From the NCBI GenBank assembly GCA_034387635.1, contig JAOANU010000005.1, positions 1,612,001 through 1,676,000 on the forward strand: a stretch of DNA of 64,000 nucleotides, written 5' to 3'. This document shows, piece after piece, positions 44,666 through 55,711 of the stretch (position 1 is the first letter of the stretch; the number at the start of each line of letters is the position of its first letter). Both the position numbers and the translations under genes were made by a program. The notes under the pieces are model-generated. The model saw nothing but the letters and a program-made list of their open reading frames with translations. It was not told where the DNA came from and did not search any database. Origin of the DNA: Rhodosporidiobolus odoratus. Lineage: Eukaryota; Basidiomycota; Microbotryomycetes; Sporidiobolales; Sporidiobolaceae.

Positions 44666-45831
44666 ATGACCACCTCTCTCGCACGTATCGTGGTCGTTGG
44701 CGGACACGGCAAGGTCAGCACTTTTCCCCCACTTCTGTCCCGCTTACTCGGCTCATTTGGGTTCTACACAGGTCGCACTACACATTGCTCGCCTCGCCAC
44801 TGCTACGAACGACTTCTCTCTCACCTCCATTGTCCGCTCCGAGGACCAATTCGCCGACATTCGGTCTACCGGCGCCGAGCCAAGGTTGCTTTCTCTCGAG
44901 GATGCCAGCGTGAGCGAGCTCGCCAAGGCTTTCCAGGGTGCTCAGGGCGTCTTGTTCGCTGCTGGCTCCGGAGGAAAGGGTGGCGCAGAGAGGACAAGGA
45001 AGGTGGATGAGCAAGGCGCCATCAAGGTTGTATCTTTTTCTTCCGCCTGACCCCTATCGTTTGTTGATATCCCGGCCTCCCCTGTAGGTCTTCGATGCCA
45101 TCGAGTCTATGCCTGACCCCAAGCCCAAGCTGATTCTGGTCAGCGCCATCGACTCGAGGGACATGTCCAAGCCTCCTCCTTCCTACTATGTTTGTCCTTC
45201 AGGCTCCTATGCTCCTCGCGTGACAAACTTATGCCCCACTCCAACAAACAGACCGAAGAGGACAGCAGGGCCAGTAAGGAAGTACACGACGCTATCGGCA
45301 ATTATTACAAGTAGTTCCCCTCCTCTCACGCCCTCGTCCTCCCGGCATCCATCCGCTCCCACGCTGGCCCGTCCCTTGCTTTCCGTTCCTCATCACACAC
45401 CGAGCTCGCCGTACTGACGTCTCTGCTCTCGATAGTGCCAAATTCGCCGCCGACCGTAACCTCCACAAGCGCACCTCCTTCCCTTGGATCATCCTCCGTC
45501 CCGGCTACCTTACAGAGGACAAAGGCACCGGCCTCATCAAGCTCGGTAGGGCCGGGTTCGGCTCCATATCGGTACAGACTTTTCTTCGCGTTCACACCCT
45601 TTCACTACTCATCGACCGCCCGACGCCGATACTGACTTTTTTTTATACACGTTGCTTGTGCAGCGTGAGGACGTCGCTGCCACTCTCCTCGCTCTCTTCC
45701 TTCTCCCTCGCGAGGCAGGGAACGGGCTCGCTCTCGACCTCATCCAGAACGGAGAGGAGGACGTCGAGATTGAGAAGGCTGTCAGGGATGCGGTGGACAA
45801 GGGCGTGTCGGATTGGCATGACCCAGAGTAG
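44666..45831 (+). CDS. NAD(P)-binding (atypical SDR / NmrA-like) protein
   Basis: Six exons (44666-44713, 44772-45026, 45088-45189, 45252-45310, 45436-45571, 45664-45831) give 255 aa. The start RIVVVGGHGKVALHIARL is a Rossmann-fold glycine motif split by intron 1. FSLTSIVRSEDQFADI and GVLFAAGSGGKGGAERTRKV follow, then KLILVSAIDSRDM. Next are an active-site-like YY and FPWIILRPGYLTEDKGTGLI, then REDVAATLLALFL. This is the NAD(P)H-binding PF13460 type common in fungi (yeast YLR290C/YNL165-like atypical SDRs). No classical YxxxK dehydrogenase motif is clear, so the protein may act as a redox sensor or reductase. The substrate is unknown. Confidence 0.82.
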
Positions 45832-46901
45832 CTTAGCTTGAGCTTGACAGGGCTCAGAAGTAATAGGAAATGCAATGCACAATACCAGGAGTATCGAAAT
45901 TTACGGGGCGTTGCGAAACTGCTTGAGCTTTACGTGCCAGCTTTTTTTCCCCAAGTTTGTCTCGGCTCTGAATCGCTCTAGTCGCCCCTCACTTCGGTAT
46001 GTTGTATGCCACGGAGCGACAGGCGAAGGCAGCACAGAGAGGAATCAGAAGACCAGCACATGCAGCATCCAGCACTCTTTGGCATCTTCCCGTCAAAGCT
46101 GTCCATGCAACCGGACCTCGGTACCCCGGTTTTTGACATGGGTATTGCAGCCTTTTTGTCAGGTAGGGAGCCATCTTGAGTATGACACCGGGGGTAGCAA
46201 GACAAGGAAAACAAATTGAAGGATGCTAGAGGTATGCTTACCTCCGGGCTGCGTCCAATGAAAAAGGGGACTGGCCGGGCCATCTCGGATTGTCTGAAAC
46301 GGTAAGCCTCGCACCGAGTCTACTGCGAGCCATGCGTTCTGCCACTCTGTGTGGGCGTGGTCGGGGGCATTCGCGTAGACAGCGAGCGTTCGAAAGACCA
46401 GACCGTGGGGAGAGAGAAAAGGAAGACGCACAGAGCGCGTCACGCCTTGCAAATCTCAGAGCATCATTGCAGAGCTACTCGTGTTCTGGTACTTTCGAAT
46501 GTCAAGCACGTAGCTGCCTGGACTGAGCGGAAGGCGGAGAAGTGAGACTTGAGAAGTTGAGCCGTCGAGATCAGTGTCAAGCCGCGGCGGACCGCAAAGC
46601 AGCGATGGTGCAGTCATCGTAGCGCCCTGGTGACACTCTACGTGGGTGCACACTCCATCAGGGCGCCAAGTGACTTTGCTGGTTGTGTCAACTGATGAAA
46701 CGACTCGCGCTCTCCGCACTCTCACCCTCAAGCTAGTTGCTGCCTGAACCATTACGGCGGTACACCCTACGTCAGAAACAATCGTGGGCCCTACCACACC
46801 TTCGGCAGCAACGTTCGACGCCGCCACGAACCTTCTCCACCTCGTTCTCGTCCCGCCTCACTCGCCACTTCACCTCGCTCTAGCACCCATAGGACTATCA
46901 C
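45832..46901. other. Intergenic region upstream of cullin-3
   Basis: This is about 1.07 kb with the 3' UTR of the NAD(P)-binding gene and the CUL3 promoter. Short ORFs on both strands look non-coding. No tRNA or repeat is seen. Confidence 0.4.
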
Positions 46902-49900
46902 ATGGCTATACGTAGACCTTTGGGAGGCAGGGGAGGGGCTAGCAGGGTCAAGGCGCCGAGAAAGGTCAGTCGTCGCCTTTCCATGTCATGTCAACTTGCC
47001 GCCGGGCACAACCTACGCACGACCGGAGGCGATCCTGGTTATACCCAGCAAGCCTAGCAAACCCCGCTGATCCCTTTGCTCGTCTCACGCGCAGCAAATT
47101 GAGCCCATGGACTCGACCCTCGACCGCCTGAGAGAAGCCATTCAGCAGATTCAAGGGCATAACGCCTCCCAACTATCTTTCGAAGAGCACTACCGCTACG
47201 CCTACAATCTTGTTTTGCACAAGAAGGTCGGTACTGCAAGAGCACCCCCACTCACCACTGGCTAACCCTAGCCGGCACTTTCTGACGCAGGGCCATCTCC
47301 TCTACAACGCCGTTGCCGAGCTTATCTCTGCCCACCTCGAAGCAGAAACGAAAGCCAAGATCGTCCCGACGTTCCCGCATGGCGCTTCCGCTGTAGCTAG
47401 TGGAAGCGGGGGGCTTGCAGGCGGGTCGAGCAACGTTTCGGCCACGGAGAACGTGACGCAAGCAGCTGCCGGACAGCTCTTCCTCGACACGCTCAGGGAC
47501 GTCTGGGCCGATCACGAAGCCTGCATGGGAAAGCTACGGGATGTTCTCAAGTACCTCGTGCGTTCCCCTCCCCTCGTTGCCCACTTCACGAGAAAGGACT
47601 CTCATGCAGTGTGTCTGTCCTCCAGGATAAAGTGTGGACGAACGGAGCTGCCGTCCCCGCCGTATGGGATCTCGGCTTGTCCCTCTTCTTTCACCATGTC
47701 ATTCTCTTCTCAACAAAGGGGAAACAGCCCGCCGCACCTTCAGCCCGCGGTGCACCTCCTACCCCCGCTCAACGCCCTACCGCCGATACCACCACCGTCG
47801 CCTACCATCTCATCTCGACCCTTCTTACCGTCATCCGCATCGAGCGTGAAGGCGAGGCGGTCTCGCGCTCTTCCATTCAGAGCGCAGTCGAGATCCTCTC
47901 TGAACTGACCGACGAAGGACCGGTTCCTCTGCCGGTTCAGGCTTCTGCGGGCACTGGCGGGGGCTCGCCCGTCGTGAGCAGCGGCGCGGCGGCCGCGAGG
48001 AACAAGACTGTGATGGGAGAAGGGCCGCCGGGGGCGAAGGAGAGCCCGTACAAGACGGCGTTCGAGCAGGCGCTGTTGAAGCAGACGGAGGATTTCTACA
48101 AGAGGGAGAGTGCGAGGTTACTGGTTGAATGCGACTGCCCGGCGTTCTTGCAGAAGGTGCGTTTGTCTCTTGACCCTTTTTCTCTTATGCCTACTTTCAC
48201 CGTTCCAGGAGAACCGATCGGGCGCTGACCGGTGACCTCCGTATTCTCCTATCCACATTCACTGCAGATCAACCGCCGACTTTCCGAAGAAGCCCTCCGC
48301 GCCCAATCCTACCTCGCCCCTTCGACCGAACCCCTCCTCATCTCCCTCCTCGAGCACGTCCTCATCGAGCAACACCTCACCTCGATCCTTGACCATCCCT
48401 CCGCCGGTCTCGCCACCCAGATCCAGGACTCGCGGATCGAAGACCTCAGGCTCCTTTACACGCTCTTTGGCCGAGTGGGGAAGGGTCACTCGACGTTGCA
48501 GAAGGGGGTTAGTGACTGGATTGTTGGGATTGGGAAGAAGGTCAATGAAGGTGTTTCTCCTGCGCCTGGGGCTGGGGCTGATACGAAGGGAAAGGGCAAG
48601 GAGAAGGAAGGGGAGGAGGCGGCGAAGAAGGATCCGACGGGTCCGGTGAATGCCAGGACAAAGGCGGCGCTGCAGTGGGTTCAGGATGTGCTGGATATGA
48701 AGGACAAGTTTGACACCTTGTTGAGCAAGGCGTTTGGAGGCGACAAGGAGTTTGAGAAGGTTATCAACAGTGTGCGTTCTGTCCCTTTCCGCCCTATTCT
48801 GTTCAGCTCCGATATTGCCGTTCTAACTTACTTGCATCGAGTAGGCCTTCACTGTGTTCGTCAACGAGAACCGCAAGTCCCCAGAATACATTTCCCTCTT
48901 CATCGACGAGAATCTGCGGAAAGGCCTCAAAGGCGTTCGTTCATTCCGTTTGCATTCTTGCCCTCGACATAGTCGCTTACTTCCGTATTTCTCCACAGAA
49001 AACCGAAGACGAAGTGGACGAAGTACTCAACAAATCCGTCGCCCTCTTCCGTTTCCTCACCGAAAAAGACGCTTTCGAGAAGTACTACGACAACCACCTC
49101 TCGAAACGCCTCATCAGTGGTCGTTCAGTCTCGGACGACGCCGAGCGGAATATGCTGGCCAAGTTCAAGGTTGAGGCTGGTGCTGGATTTACGAAGAGTG
49201 CGGAGGGCATGTTGAAGGATGTCAAAATGAGCGAGGATACGATGGAGGAATACAAGCGGTATCAGGACAGGACGGGGAAGGTTCGTCTGGTCGCTTACCG
49301 ATCCAAGAGACGCGCGGCAAGCTAATACTCGGGGCCTGCAGCGAGCGCCTTTCGAGATGCTCACTATCATCTGCGGCTCGAATTTCTGGCCTGCACCTAG
49401 CGCAGAAGTCGTCTGCACTCTGCCAAAGATCCTTCAGGACGGCATTAGCTCGTTCGAGGCGTTCTACAATACCAAACATACCGCTCGACTTCTCAAGTTC
49501 CGCCCTGAGCAGGGTACCGTCGAAGTCAAGGTCAAGTTCGCGAAGCGCAGTCACGAACTTACGGTATCGACGCATGCGATGGTTGTGCTCGCGCTGTTCG
49601 AAGGGTTGAAGGACGATGAGACCTTGAGCTACATTGTACGTCTTCGTTACTCTACTTCGATCTGCTTGTCGCGTCTGTATACTCATCAGCCCTCTCCTAG
49701 GACATTTCCAAATCCACCAACATGGTCGCCTCCGAGCTGAAACGAACCCTCCAAACCCTCGCCTGCGCCAAATACAAAATCCTGACCAAACATCCCAAAG
49801 GTCGCGAAATCGACGACTCGGATTTCTTCTCGTTCAATTCGGCCTTCACGGCTTCGTTGGCCAAGATCAAGATTGCGACAGTTGCAGCCAAAGCTGAGAC

Positions 49901-50380
49901 GGATCAGGAGAGGAAGGAGACGGAGATTAAGGTGGACGAGGCGAGGGCTACTCAGTGCGATGTGCGTTTGCTTCCACTTTTCCTTTCTGCGCTGCCGATA
50001 CTCACCCGCTCCACTGTCTGTTTCGTATCAGGCCTGCGTCGTGCGCGTCATGAAAGATCGGAAATCGCTCATGCACCTCGAATTGGTCAACGAGGTGATC
50101 CGGCAACTCTCGCATCGGTTCCAGCCAACCCCGCAGATGGTCAAGAAGTCGATCGAGAGGTTGATTGAGAAGGAGTATCTGGAGCGGGATGAGGAGGATA
50201 GGAAGAGGTTGAGGTATATGGTGCGTTTTCCATGGCGTTGTCGCAACTCTCCCGCTGCTTCCTGAGCGCTTCTAGTCGGCGACCTGCGCGTGTTCCCTGT
50301 GGAGTTTGTTCGGACAGGCCGTGACGAACCGGTATAAAGCGGCGTGCTGACATTGTACCTGACTCCCTACAGGCTTGAAC
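46902..50380 (+). CDS. CUL3: Cullin-3, scaffold of BTB-type ubiquitin ligases
   Basis: Eleven exons (46902-46964, 47095-47226, 47291-47557, 47626-48156, 48268-48771, 48845-48934, 48999-49280, 49342-49635, 49701-49961, 50032-50220, 50375-50380) give 872 aa. The N-terminus AIQQIQGHNASQLSFEEHYR and YAYNLVLHKKGHLLYNAV is the CUL3-specific start that binds BTB proteins. The cullin-homology region has KSPEYISLFIDENLRKGLKG and LFRFLTEKDAFEKYYDNHL. The winged-helix end has VVRVMKDRKSLMHLELVNEV, whose Lys in RVMKDRK is the NEDD8 site, and QPTPQMVKKSIERLIEKEYL. The last coding exon supplies only Ala and the stop (LRYM|A-stop), the canonical cullin end. A Gly/Ser and Pro-rich insert sits in the first cullin repeat. 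Confidence 0.96.
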
Positions 50381-50627
50381 GGGAGCTCGGGCTGGTCGTC
50401 CTGTGGATCAGGACTAGGCGTTGTTGTCGTTCTTCTTCGTTGTGTTCTTCTCGTCCCCCATTCCTCTACTCGCAAAGCAGTGTTTGCCTCGCCCTTTCAA
50501 CCTTTCCGCGTGCGCGAGTCTGTTCTCGCCGTTCACTGCTACTCCTGTCGGACACAGGGTAGTTTCATTGCCGCAACCCTCCTCGTGTGGGGCGAAGCTC
50601 TTGGGACTATGAAGTCAAGCATTTGAC

Positions 50628-50652
50628 GCTAGGCCTCGCGGAAGCCTAGCGC
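50628..50652. repeat. Perfect 8-bp inverted repeat
   Basis: CGCTAGGC (50628-50635) and GCCTAGCG (50645-50652) can form a stem with a 9-nt loop. It may be a relic terminal repeat or an RNA hairpin. Confidence 0.6.
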
Positions 50653-50877
50653 CGGTAGAGGTGCGTTGTCCGCTTTCTTGACCTTCTCAACTCTGCCTTC
50701 CTCTCATTGTTCCGCTTCTTCTAGCCAATTCCCGCCTTTGCTCCTTACTACCGACATAGCCTTACCGCCTTAGCTAGAGGAGCGCGACACCAAGAGCTAG
50801 CTGGAGCCCTCGTCTTTTGCCCTTCCCCCAGCCAAAGATGAAGTTTAGCCGATGCAGTGCAGGCTGCCTTCGGCTTC

Positions 50878-51217
50878 AAGGGATGGCGAAGAATTATCTC
50901 CTGACAGTGAGGTTGAGAAGGCAAGTCGATTCTGAATGCTCGACACGGCTCAACCCAAGGGGTGGCGGAGAAAAATATCCTGACAGTGAGGTTGAAGAGG
51001 CGAGTCGGCTCTGATTGGTCGACACGCGTCAACCACGGTCAGTCGCGCTTTCTGACTGGCTTCGAGGCTTCGGGTGGACCAACCTCACTGTCAGGTTCAA
51101 CTTTTCTCGCCACCCCTTGGCTCAACCGAGGTCAGTGGCGCTTTCTGATTGGCTCCGAGGCTTCGGGCGGACCAACCTCACCGTCGGTTTCAACTTTTCT
51201 CGCCACTCCTTGTTCGG
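50878..51217. repeat. Cluster of four related repeats with foldback symmetry
   Basis: Units A (about 50878-50956) and B (50957-51034) are direct repeats with a period of 79 bp, sharing CTGACAGTGAGGTTG. Units C (51039-51127) and D (51131-51217) are direct repeats with a period of 92 bp, sharing CGCTTTCTGA, GAGGCTTCGG and TCAACTTTTCTCGCCAC. C read in reverse gives AAGGGGTGGCGAGAAAA and CCTGACAGTGAGGTTG, so A/B are inverted relative to C/D. Translations are repetitive and match no domain, so I treat it as non-coding, possibly the remnant of a miniature foldback element. Confidence 0.7.
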
Positions 51218-51305
51218 CTTGTCCGAGCACCAATACGGGGTCATCTGTATAGCCGGTCGGCAGAGAGGAGCCTTGGGATGTTCCGCTGACGATAGCCTCT
51301 ATCAG

Positions 51306-51937
51306 GCATCGCCCGTCCCGCTCTCCTCTCCGTCGCCATCGCCCTCTTTATCGAAGTTCCGTTATGCCTTATCCTTTCTTTCGGAGCTGCTCAGCCTTTT
51401 GCACGGTACCTATCCGCTTCGGATGAAGTCGCCAGAATCGTGCAGAGAATGTGGAAGACGATCGATTGGGTGAGTCGCCGACCTGTTTCCTTTTCGGCTC
51501 TTCCAGCTGCTGATCTTCTGCCTTCTTCCGTGATAGTGCTACATCATGTACGCCGTCTCCACGCAGCTTGCGACTCTTCTTCTCGCGACAAAGCCCTCCT
51601 GGTAAGCCTATCGAAGCAGGCCACTCTGCGTTGCTCCTCACTGCTTTTCTTGCGCAACTATGCAGGTACCTCGGTCAATCCCTCCTTTCCAACATCTTCT
51701 ACTGCCTCCCATGGGCGATCGCACTTGGCCAGGTCAATATCCAGCCCGACAATGCTTGGTCCTACCATGGTTTCGTCTTCGTACGTCCATTCCTCTTTAT
51801 CTCGTCCTGGTCTCCCTCTGCTTTGCTGACCACCCGCACTGCAGGGCGGAAGTCTCGTCGTTACGTTTGTCATTGTCATAGTCGTCGATTCTCTCTGGGC
51901 TTGGAGGGTCAAGACGGGTCGGATTGTTAGGGTGTAA
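51306..51937 (+). pseudogene. C-terminal fragment of a polytopic transporter, possibly MATE family
   Basis: Four consistent exons (51306-51469, 51537-51601, 51666-51780, 51845-51937) encode about 144 aa of an open frame. Three to four hydrophobic helices are present: LLSVAIALFIEVPLCLILSF, CYIMYAVSTQLATLLLA, LLSNIFYCLPWAIALGQ and GGSLVVTFVIVIVVDSLWAW. Between the first two lies LSASDEVARIVQRMW, similar to the last helical bundle of MATE exporters. The first exon opens at a good acceptor (branch-like GCTGAC, then TATCAG), yet no upstream exons are found before CUL3 ends at 50380. A full MATE protein needs about 300 more residues. So it is either a 5'-truncated relic or the end of a gene with undetected exons. 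The family call is weak. Confidence 0.45.
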
Positions 51938-52456
51938 GGAAACGTCCGAACGCAAGAGGCGGATGTAGCAGGGAGTAGCGCAGGTCTGTTGTACCCCGGC
52001 CTGTCATATGTGCGTATGAAGAGTGTGCGAGTATCGGGATAGGGGCAAGAAGGGGCTAGCAATCTATCCATCGAGACAACAGACAATCACAGCCGGAAAA
52101 AACGCGAGGAAAGTCGCTCGCTGCGTCTGTACCCAGTCCGTGAGGCTTGCTGCTTCTTGCGACGAGTGCGCTGAGCTTGTAGAAACTCTCTACTTTTCTC
52201 CCAGTAGCGGATCCGGCGCGGGGCAGAGCTTGGTAAGGGCTGGCGCCGGGAGAACCTCGGGGTCGAAACAGGGTACGGTCGAGGGAGGCGACGCCTGGAC
52301 TCGCGACGTGCGCAAAACATTGTTTGACTGCATAGGTGTGGCCTACGCGAGGCATCAAGCGCGAGTTGCTGTCCCGTGTGAGCGAACTTCCAACATGGAT
52401 CGCAACTCGGTTGTCGACAACGACCCCTGCACTCGATCAAGCTACGATAGTTTGCC
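51938..52456. other. Intergenic region upstream of MFS gene
   Basis: About 520 bp likely containing the MFS promoter. I see no repeats or genes. Confidence 0.4.
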
Positions 52457-54694
52457 ATGACCTTCAAGCTACCAGCAGGCTTCCTGCTCACCCTTGTATG
52501 GATCGCGATCAGCGCTGTACGTCTCTCAGGTCTTCGCACCCCTCCCGCAGCCCCACCCTTATCTTTCCGACCTCCCAAAGCTTCAGTACGGCTTCCACAT
52601 CGCCAGCCTCAACTCGATAGCCACCTCCATCATTTGCACCACCGGCTCCGATGGCGCGCCAAGTCGGAAAGGCATGTTTGGGTTGGCAAGTTGCGTGGAG
52701 ATGAGCGAAACGGCGTATGGGACCGTCACGAGCGCTTACACGGTCGGAGGGTTGCTGTCCAGCCTTAGTGCGGGAATGCTCGTCGATCGATGGGGAAAGA
52801 AGGGGTTGGCGGTAAGGAGCGCTGTCGTATTGTCCTTGGTGCGTTACCTCTTTTCTCTTCTCGCCTCGCTGATCTTAGCTGACATACCTTCCGCCTGCAG
52901 GGAGCATGCGCAGTCTCGCTAGGATCGTATCTATGGGTGCTTGTCCTGGGCCGAGTGCTTATTGGTACATGTACGCTGCGGCTTTTCCGCCTTGTGCTTC
53001 ATCTTTTCTCAGGCTGACCAGTTTACCCTCAGCTTGCGGCATCGCTACCGTGCTCGTACCGCTGTATCTTAGCAGTGTTGCTCCCCCTGCAATTGCGGGC
53101 AACATCGGTGAGCCGTCAGAGTAAGTCGCGCCGCTCCGGGCTAACTTCCTGTTGATTGCCAGGTATTCTCACCCAAATTTCCATCAACGTTGGCATCTTT
53201 GCCGCCCAGGGTCTCTCTAGTCAGTATCATATACCTTTCACGGACTGTGTGGCCCAAGGCTTAATCGTTGCTGCCTGCAGTCCCACTTTCTACACCTGGA
53301 ACCGGACAATGGCGGGTCGTTTCCCTCGTCTCCGCAGCAGTCGCCCTTGCACAGGTGCGCTACATGCCTTTGCTCCCATGGTAAGATGAGTCGCTTGCTC
53401 AAATTCGAGACGTGCAGATCTTCTCGGCACCGCTCATGCCAGAAAGCGGCTCGAAAGAGAACGGAGGTCGGATCTACGACGTGTCCGATGCTGAAGACGA
53501 GGAGCGCACACCTTTGGCAATAGAGGAGGATCGTGGGCCTTCTGTATTATGCCGCAATAAGTGAGTCCTGCTCACCTTCGCATTCCGTAGCCGACGCACC
53601 GCGACGCAAGATCGACGACGACGTTCCCTCGCTTTCGGTCTACAAAGTGCTGCGTTCCAAGGATATCGCTGTCAGCAAACCCCTTTGGACGCTTGTGCTT
53701 GTCATGATCTTCCAGCAGTTATCGTGCGTGTTCCTTTTCGTCCTGATTTTGCGCGTTGCTGAGTTTCTTTCTGCTTGCAGGGGGATCAACGCGGTAATGT
53801 CCCTCCTTTCTTGTCATTGGTTGACATGAGCTTATATCGATTGTTTCGGCGCCCTTTCCAGGTGATGTACTACAGCACGTCGTGCGTTTTGTTCCTTCTC
53901 TTGGGCTCGTAACACGCCCGTGCTTACTTACGTGGCATTACAGCATTCTCACAGCTGTCAACCCATCGAGTGCGAAATCCGTCTCGCTCTTCGTTACCCT
54001 CGGTACGCATCACCTTCATTCGCCGCGAGTTTCGAACTGACCTTGGCGACGACGACCGCAGTAAACCTGATTGCTACGTTTCCGGCTGTCTACCTCATTG
54101 ACGTGTGCTTTCCCCCTTCGAATACTTGAGCTGCACGGCTGATATTGCTCCCTCGCGCGCAGCGCCTCGGCCGTCGCACCCTCCTCCTTACCTCCTTGCT
54201 CGCCATGTCGGGCTCAACTGCTGTGCTGGGCTGGAGCATCAACACCTCACACTTCTACGTCGCGAGCGCTTTCATTGTCCTCTTTGTCGTCGGGTTTTCG
54301 ATCGGGCTGGGACCGGTACCGTTCGTCCTCGTGGGCGAGATGCCGGTGGAAGAGGTGCGTTTCATCGCGATTCGATCTATCTGCCTTCAGCGTTCTGACC
54401 GCAAGCCTCTGATGTTGCTCGTATGTACTTCCAAGCGCAGGCCAAGTCTGCTACAGCATCGATCGCCGTGGTGAGACCCCATTTCTTCCTTGATTCCAGC
54501 GTCCCGTTAATTCTTACCGGTTCTTGCAGGCTATCAACTGGACCTGCAACCTTATCGTCGGAGTCACCTTCCTCCCTCTGCGCGACTACCTCGCTTCGCG
54601 CTTCTCTGGCACAGGCGGGAGCGGCACGGTCTTCTACGTTTTTACCGCTTTCACGGCGGTGGGTGCAATTGTGGTGGGGAGGATGTTGCGCTGA
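52457..54694 (+). CDS. Major facilitator superfamily sugar-porter-type transporter
   Basis: Fifteen exons (52457-52516, 52581-52838, 52901-52964, 53033-53107, 53163-53219, 53281-53354, 53418-53532, 53591-53723, 53781-53793, 53862-53881, 53944-54002, 54062-54102, 54163-54354, 54441-54470, 54530-54694) give 451 aa with consistent phases. Sugar-porter landmarks are LQYGFHIASLNSI, DRWGKKG after helix 2, LGRVLIGIACGIATVLVPLY, IPLSTPGTGQWRVV and MPES before the central loop. SGINAVMYYSTSILT (helix 7), DRLGRRTLLL after helix 8 and GPVPFVLVGEMPVEE follow. The central loop is short and acidic (DAEDEERTPLAIEED). It resembles fungal Vps73/YBR241C-like carriers more than hexose uptake permeases, so a vacuolar location is possible. 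Two adjacent exons are only 13 and 20 nt. Confidence 0.88.
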
Positions 54695-55711
54695 GGAGGA
54701 GGGCAAGGTGCGCAATTCCTCTGGGCATGTTGAGGCTTGATGTACGGCATAGGTAGGATAGGTGTGTACTGGTTTTCTTGTATAGAGTCTTCCTTCGCAT
54801 GGCATCTTTTCCTGTCTGACTAAACACACGCCCTCGAGCGCTGGTCACGCCTCGGTCGATGCAGGGCTTCTGCTCCTGGGCTGCCTCTGCGCCTGTCGCC
54901 GACTCACTCCTTCTCCCGCCGAATTCCGTTTACGCTTTCTTTTGTCAAGTGGCGTCGAATATCGCCCGCGCAGAGTGCGTGGCCTTCCTCAGCGTCCTAT
55001 ACTTAGCAAAGAAGCCCAGGAACGCGCTAGTCAATCGTCAAATGGCTCGGACGAGCGAGCAGAAGGGGGCGGGTGAAAAGCAGAATGCCGAGCGGCCGCT
55101 TCCAACGCCGACGGCAGATATCTTTTGTCATCGGTCGGCAAGTGCAAGGTCTAGTTTGCTTCGAACGCAGGCGTGCAGAGCAGCGGAAGGGAGGGCGGGA
55201 AAGACTGCAGGCTGGACCGCAGGGAACTGCTGCGACGATGAGAATAGGCAGCTATACAGCTGGCTGTGACACGCAGACGGACGGCCCGAGGTCGTGGCCG
55301 GATGAGAAAGCGGCCGATAGACCACGCGACGCCGTTGGAATAGAGCTAAGCGCACAGAAGAACAAAGCTGCGCTTGTCGTTCTGCGAAGGGGTTGAGCGG
55401 AGAATGCGCGAAGACCAGACCAGCGTCAGCCTTGCGCAAATCACACTGCTGCACCGTCACGGTACAGAGACGGCAAGGAATGCCGTAAGGGAAGTCCGGG
55501 ACGACAGAGAAAAGGAGGAGAGGAAGAAACGGAAACAGGGAAGAAGGCGAAAAAAGAAAGTTCTCAGGCACGCGGGCGGAATAGAAGTTTATTGACATGA
55601 GACGGGTAAAAAATAGGGGGGACAGCGGGCTCAACTGCGAACTCTGTCCCGCATCATCGATGCATCCTCCTGATTTTCCTGCTTCATCAAGGCTGCTATT
55701 TTCCCTTGAAG
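54695..55711. other. Intergenic region upstream of velvet gene
   Basis: About 1.0 kb, presumably the velvet gene promoter plus the MFS 3' UTR. Overlapping ORFs on both strands lack recognisable domains. Confidence 0.4.

Larger units (their letters stand above)
50381..51305. other. Intergenic region with repeat cluster
   Basis: This stretch between CUL3 and the transporter fragment contains a perfect 8-bp hairpin and a cluster of four related repeats. No N-terminal exons for the following fragment could be found in it. Confidence 0.5.

Noticed and set aside
50955..51252. Plus-strand ORF with repeated peptides such as GSEASGGPTSPS
   Set aside because: It follows from the DNA repeat units translated in one frame; there is no domain and the inverted arrangement argues for non-coding repeats.
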